A stretch of 64,000 nt of DNA from Vicugna pacos (taxonomy: Eukaryota > Chordata > Mammalia > Artiodactyla > Camelidae). The stretch covers positions 95,679,001 to 95,743,000 of the forward strand of contig NC_132992.1 of assembly GCF_048564905.1 (NCBI RefSeq). Reading direction: 5' to 3'. Made by a program: the position numbers and the translations under genes. How positions within the stretch are numbered: position 1 is the first letter of the stretch; the number at the start of each line of letters is the position of its first letter. The notes below the pieces were generated by a model. That model was not told where the DNA came from. It did no database searches and saw only the letters and a program-made list of their open reading frames with translations. Shown one piece after another: positions 59,543-64,000 of this stretch.

Positions 59543-59999
59543 TCTGTCGCACAGTAATAAACGGCCGTGTCCTCAGGTTTCAGGCTGTTCATTTGCAGAT
59601 ACACCGTGTTCTTGGCATTGTCTCTGGAGATGGTGAATCGGCCCTTCACGGAGTCTGCATAGTATGTGCTACCATCACTACTACTAATACATGAGACCCC
59701 CTCGCGCTCCTTCCCTGGGGCCTGGCGGAACCAGCCTATGGCATAATAATCCAAAGTGAATCCAGAGGCTGCACAGGAGAGTCTCAGAGACCCCCCAGGC
59801 TGCACCAAGCCTCCCCCAGACTCCACGAGCTGCACCTGAGCCAGGACACCTGCAAACACAAAGACATCCTGGTCAGGAGGCTGTCCCACGTCCTGTGATT
59901 CCCTCACTCACGACCACCCACATCCTCAGAAGCTCTTGTTCTCCATGAATTACCTTGTAAAAGAGCAGCCAGGACCACCAAGCTCAGCCCCAGCTCCAT
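59543..59999 (-). CDS. IGHV3: IGHV3-type VHH germline gene (heavy-chain-only antibody)
   Basis: This encodes the antigen-binding domain of camelid antibodies that lack light chains. Leader exon 59,954-59,999 ([15 protein letters not shown]), 104-bp intron, V exon 59,543-59,849. FR1 [21 protein letters not shown]1 [10 protein letters not shown]2 is [16 protein letters not shown], with the four VHH changes F37, E44, R45 and G47 (Kabat) that replace the light-chain-facing surface. A cysteine follows at position 50 (codon 59,689-59,691), typical of VHHs that form an extra disulphide with CDR3. CDR2 [10 protein letters not shown]3 ends [14 protein letters not shown]. No stop or frameshift. Promoter and RSS are almost those of the neighbouring VH genes. 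The sequence closely resembles known alpaca/llama VHH germline genes. Probably functional. Confidence 0.96.
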
Positions 60000-60121
60000 G
60001 GTGAGTCGTCTGTGCTCAGTCCTGATCAGAGAATGGGAGCAGCTGGGAATCCCGGGCTGGGGCTCCTCTCCCAGAGCTGCAGGTCCAGGGCCGGGTGGCT
60101 TTATCCTCAGAGGGAGGCCCT

Positions 60122-60129
60122 ATTTGCAT
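60122..60129 (-). promoter_or_regulatory. Octamer of the VHH gene promoter
   Basis: ATGCAAAT on the minus strand, 123 bp upstream of the VHH ATG, in a promoter nearly identical to those of the VH genes. Confidence 0.9.
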
Positions 60130-61497
60130 GTCATCTCACTACATAGCAAGTCAGAGCCTTGCTGGCCTCAGAGAGGGCCAGGCCCCTGAGCAGCTGTGAG
60201 TGTCTGTGCTTTGCTGGTGTTGGTAGCATTTGGAAATATCATGTTTATTGTGTGAGTTTTCAGGGTAAACACTTAGAACCTGAATTTTTTTTTGCGTGTG
60301 CATACGGTTTCTGTGATGTCGGTGCCAGAGTTCCTCCCACATTAGTGATGTTCACAGCCCCCAGACGGGTAGCCCATTGTTGTCTGTGCAGGGACACATG
60401 TTAAGTGAGAGTTTGTCCAGCAGTTTCAACTGTGCTCCTCCTCTTGGGCATAAGTGATGCAGAGTCAGCATCAAGGAAGTTTTGGACAAGAGTGGTCAGG
60501 TTTCCCAGACCCCCTTTGGTGATGAGTTTATGATGATTTTGACAGTTACTGTGTTGCCCAGTAATCTGTAAGCAGAGTTCATGAGGAGTGTTTTCAACAG
60601 TCTCTGCATTTCAATGCATTTCCATCACTAATAACATTCAAGAAAATGTCTTTACTTGTGATTGGGCTGTAATGAATACTTATTATATACTTTGTCATTT
60701 TGTTTTTATACATGTTACAATCTATGTAATGTGCTATAAATCTCACCTCAGTGTTGCACGTTGAAATCTACACATAGTGGGATGGAAAGTTTATGTGATG
60801 TGAGAAATGTGACCAATCCTCAACGTACCTGAGTTTGACGTCTCCAGCTGGCATGAGAGCTGGGAGAAGGTCCAACTGGAACTCTTGGAATGAACTGCAA
60901 TATCCCAGGTGTTAAACTTCAGAGTGTGAACTGCCCAGTGTGAAGACTGAGAGTCATTGCCACCCCTTTCAGGCTCATCATTTCAAACTGCTTCTTGCAC
61001 CACAACCACTCCCCACCCAGCTGTGCTGTCCTCTGACCACAGACCAGCAGCACCTGAAGGATTCTGATCTAGACTCATCCATACAGGCGAAGGTCTTAGC
61101 TGTCAGAAGTAGGAAAGCACGACCAGGGGGGCGGTGGGTGATGAAACTGGCACTGAGCCCTCAGCCATAGGGAAGTTCCAACAGGAGCCCAGGAACACTT
61201 GGGATGTGGGTTCAGAATCCAAGGCTTCATCCTGACTTTGTAGCACTGTCCTCAGAAGGGCTGCGCTGCACCGAGGTTCACACGCTTCTGAGAATATTAA
61301 TGTCAGAATCCTGGGTACAGATTCCACTGATGATGGGGAAGACATTGATTTTAATAAATAATCCTATTAGTATTTCTTTATAGAATTGGGTGATTTTGAT
61401 AAATAAAATTAGCTGATATTTTCCAAATTCAGAAGGATGATGGAAGTCCAGGAAGCCATCATCACACACATAACCAGCGCTCCCGTCTGTGTACAGG

Positions 61498-61545
61498 AAC
61501 ACACACACACACATGCACACACAGGTGCACATGCACATATATTCA
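61498..61545 (+). repeat. CA-rich microsatellite in block A copy 4
   Basis: ACACACACACACATGCACAC-type repeat at the shared duplicon position. Confidence 0.75.
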
Positions 61546-64000
61546 GGGACCCACAATCTTGTGTAATATCTGCATCCAAGTCCTCCTCTGTCCAAGGTAC
61601 TGTCTCTGACACACACAAGACATAATCCTGGGACAGGAAACTGCTGGAATCTGAGGAATCATGGAGGACCCTTATTTTCCAGTAATGACCAAGTGACTGT
61701 AGTTTTCTTCGATCCCATGACAAGGGCTTCAATGCTGGACTTAGTACCTCAGACGCCATCATACATGGCCCTGCACTGAGCTCTGGGTTTAGCCCTTGTT
61801 TCCACTTTACAGCATGTGTGACGGCCCCATGAGCACCTGCTCACTGTGCTTTCAGTGAATGTGAGCTTTAATTTCACCTAGAGATACACCTACTATTGAA
61901 CTGGCTGGTTTACTGGTGAGTTGTTCCTAAACCTTGTAGGAAAGTAGCAGTTTCCCATGGTGGGTGATCCAATATTATTGTTCCATCAGCAGAATTTTGG
62001 TTTGTGACTATATTCTCTTCATATTAGAAAATTATCACATTCTTTATCCCTTATTCTTCAGTCAAGTAGAGGGGTCTTGATAACACAGTCTCACCTGCAT
62101 GTAGCTCTTTGTTCAGAACATCTGAATATGCTGGGAACAGCACAATTTCTCTCTCGATTCTGGGTTTAGCCACAGTGTGATCTCTGCTGCATCTCCAGGC
62201 TTAAATACAAAACCTGCATAATCCAGATCTGGTGTGGAGTTTCCTACCAATGAGTGTCTCTAATAAGTGAAGTCATTTTTTGTCATCCACATGATTCACT
62301 TTTATTTCACCATGAAGTTGAAATCATAAACCCAGCATTGCCTGACTAGGGTATCCTGGCTTCTGAAACAAAAATGATCCAATCTCACAAAGCAGGAAAA
62401 TAACAGTAATTCTGAATACACAGAAACCTCAGTTAAATAGCGTTTGGTGACAGCACTCTGGGCTCTCATGTCCTACCAGGAGAGCAGAGTCCAGCTTTTA
62501 GAAGCAGAAAGATGCCCTGTTCCCTCCTGGCAAGGACTCAGGCAGTGAGGGGTGGTCACAGCTCAGCCAGGGAGAAGCCCTGGGTGCCTTGTTCACTACA
62601 GCCCCTCCTCCAACATCCATTCCCATCTGCAAAATAGTTCTTATCCCTGTGGATGCTAGGAGCTGCAGGTGGCTCACTATGATTCCAGACACTGAACGCA
62701 AATCTTTGTTGATTCCAGATGAAAACACTTCTTTTTTCTGGAGAAATAACTGGCCATCTCTTTGCTTCAGGTCAACATTTTTATGGCCCAGATGGACTCA
62801 GAGAAGTCCCCGTATGACTGTGAGGCTGCTGAGCAAACAGGTGTGGGACCCACACTGGGCCCATGGCTGCGCCCTGTGTTTCTCCCAAACCCTGGATTTC
62901 GAGTCTAAATCATTCTCCTGGAGCCCAGCTTCCACATCTTTGCAGTAGGAAGCTCTGCAGGCTTTGTCTGAGAACTATTGTAAGGTGGGTCCTTCGTAGG
63001 TGAGACCGTGTACTGTATGCAAGTACTTGTTTAGCATTCAGTCTGAGTTTGAAATCAGGATGTTTCAGCTGGAAGTGGCCGACCTTCCTCCCACTCCTTG
63101 GGAATAGGGGCTATTCTGCTGGACCTGTGCTGAGCAGCCTTCGGCCTGGCTCCTTCAGGGCCTTTCCATTCTATTCACAGAGGAACGGGGTGGAAACCGT
63201 GTCCTCTCCAGGTTTTCTTAAGCTGACAAACCATGTCTCTCACACTACAGGAGAGTCACCTGAAGGAAGAATCTTTAAATTCTTAAACTTGAATTCCAGC
63301 AAATAAAACCCCTGAATACAACCCAAACCCCCTTAGTTTCTGCTATTGTTTCCCAACAACCAGGACATCGGGACAGAGATTGTCACAAATGTGTGCACTT
63401 CGGGCTCCATCAGCCCTCAGACCAGCCTTCTCACATCCTCCTGATCCCAGTGACAGGCTCTGAGGGAACAGCTGGGCTCTCCCCTGTCCTTTCTCTCAAT
63501 AGGCCTGGACAAGCATTTCTCCAGATTGGAAGTGTGTCTCCCCCAGTCATATTGGGCACTGGAGCCGGACTCTCCCAGCTCATCCGAGCTACTGAAGGCA
63601 GCCCAGGCTCAGGGAACTAAAGCACCTCACCCAGTGGGGACCTGTGACGAGCCTCCAGGGGTCTCTGCCTCTGTACCTGCCCCTTTTATTTAGGCCCTTT
63701 GAGAGATGCACACCTTTTACTCCTTAGTTATTGAACTCCTATCTGTTTACTGAATGAGACTTCACAGTGGAGCATCCTGACACAGCTTCTGTCTCCCCCA
63801 AAGGGGGAAATGATTCTGGCATGTTAGAGCAGCCATCAAAGTATGTATGAAATTAATTTAGTGGCCCTGAGACACTTTTACTTGTTTTGTCTCTGACAAT
63901 ACTACAGCTAATTCTAGAAGCAATGATCATTTATCTTATTGAATTAGTTACTACCTCTTCTGGGGCAAAATCTCAAACTGATACTGGTGAAATTCACATT

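Larger units (their letters stand above)
59440..64000. repeat. Duplicated block A, copy 4 (continues past window)
   Basis: Fourth IGHV3 duplicon, bearing the VHH gene. Relative to copy 1 it lacks about 1.2 kb: sequence at 63,157 jumps from the equivalent of 18,878 to the equivalent of 20,080. The window ends just before the retroviral fossil position seen in copies 2 and 3. Confidence 0.85.

Noticed and set aside
61498-61545. CA repeats considered as a CRISPR-like or regulatory array
   Set aside because: Ordinary microsatellite shared by all block A copies; no spacer-repeat structure.

Overview
This window is germline DNA from a camelid immunoglobulin heavy-chain variable (IGHV) locus. The best fit is a New World camelid (alpaca or llama). 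Three V genes look intact, all on the minus strand and all IGHV3-like. Two are conventional VH (15.2-15.7 kb and 27.5-28.0 kb). The third (59.5-60.0 kb) is a VHH gene of heavy-chain-only antibodies: its second framework reads [12 protein letters not shown] and it has a cysteine just after FR2. Each has a leader exon, a 104-bp intron, a V exon, a 23-bp-spacer recombination signal (RSS) and an upstream octamer. Because all V segments read leftward, the D, J and constant genes should lie beyond position 1.

Layout. 0-8.6 kb: an old LINE-1 split in two, with an IGHV4 pseudogene between the pieces. 8.6-15.2 kb: unique spacer, old L1 and LTR relics, and an IGHV5 gene spoiled by one missing base. 15.2-64 kb: a tandem array built from two duplicated blocks. 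Block A (about 4.5-6 kb) carries an IGHV3 promoter, leader and long spacer, at 15.2-20.8, 27.4-33.1, 36.7-41.7 and 59.4-64 kb. Block B carries IGHV4-like pseudogene remains, at 20.8-25.4, 35.1-36.7, 50.5-53.1 and 55.9-59.4 kb. The A copy at 36.7 kb kept its promoter but lost its V exon through a deletion of about 1.64 kb. Between A and B sit fossil retroviral pol fragments. One of these was split by a full-length 7-kb LINE-1 (42.2-49.3 kb) with a 10-bp target-site duplication, an unbroken ORF1 and a broken ORF2.

How the parts work. Each intact V gene supplies a promoter, signal peptide, V domain and RSS for V(D)J joining. VH genes feed conventional antibodies and VHH genes feed heavy-chain-only antibodies. 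VH and VHH units here share almost the same promoter, leader and RSS, so the difference lies in a few codons of the V exon. I see no unrelated protein-coding gene, structural RNA gene, CRISPR array or bacterial-type system. Apart from the LINE-1 frames, the remaining open frames are chance readings of spacer DNA. Family names for diverged repeats come from memory of consensus sequences, without a database search.
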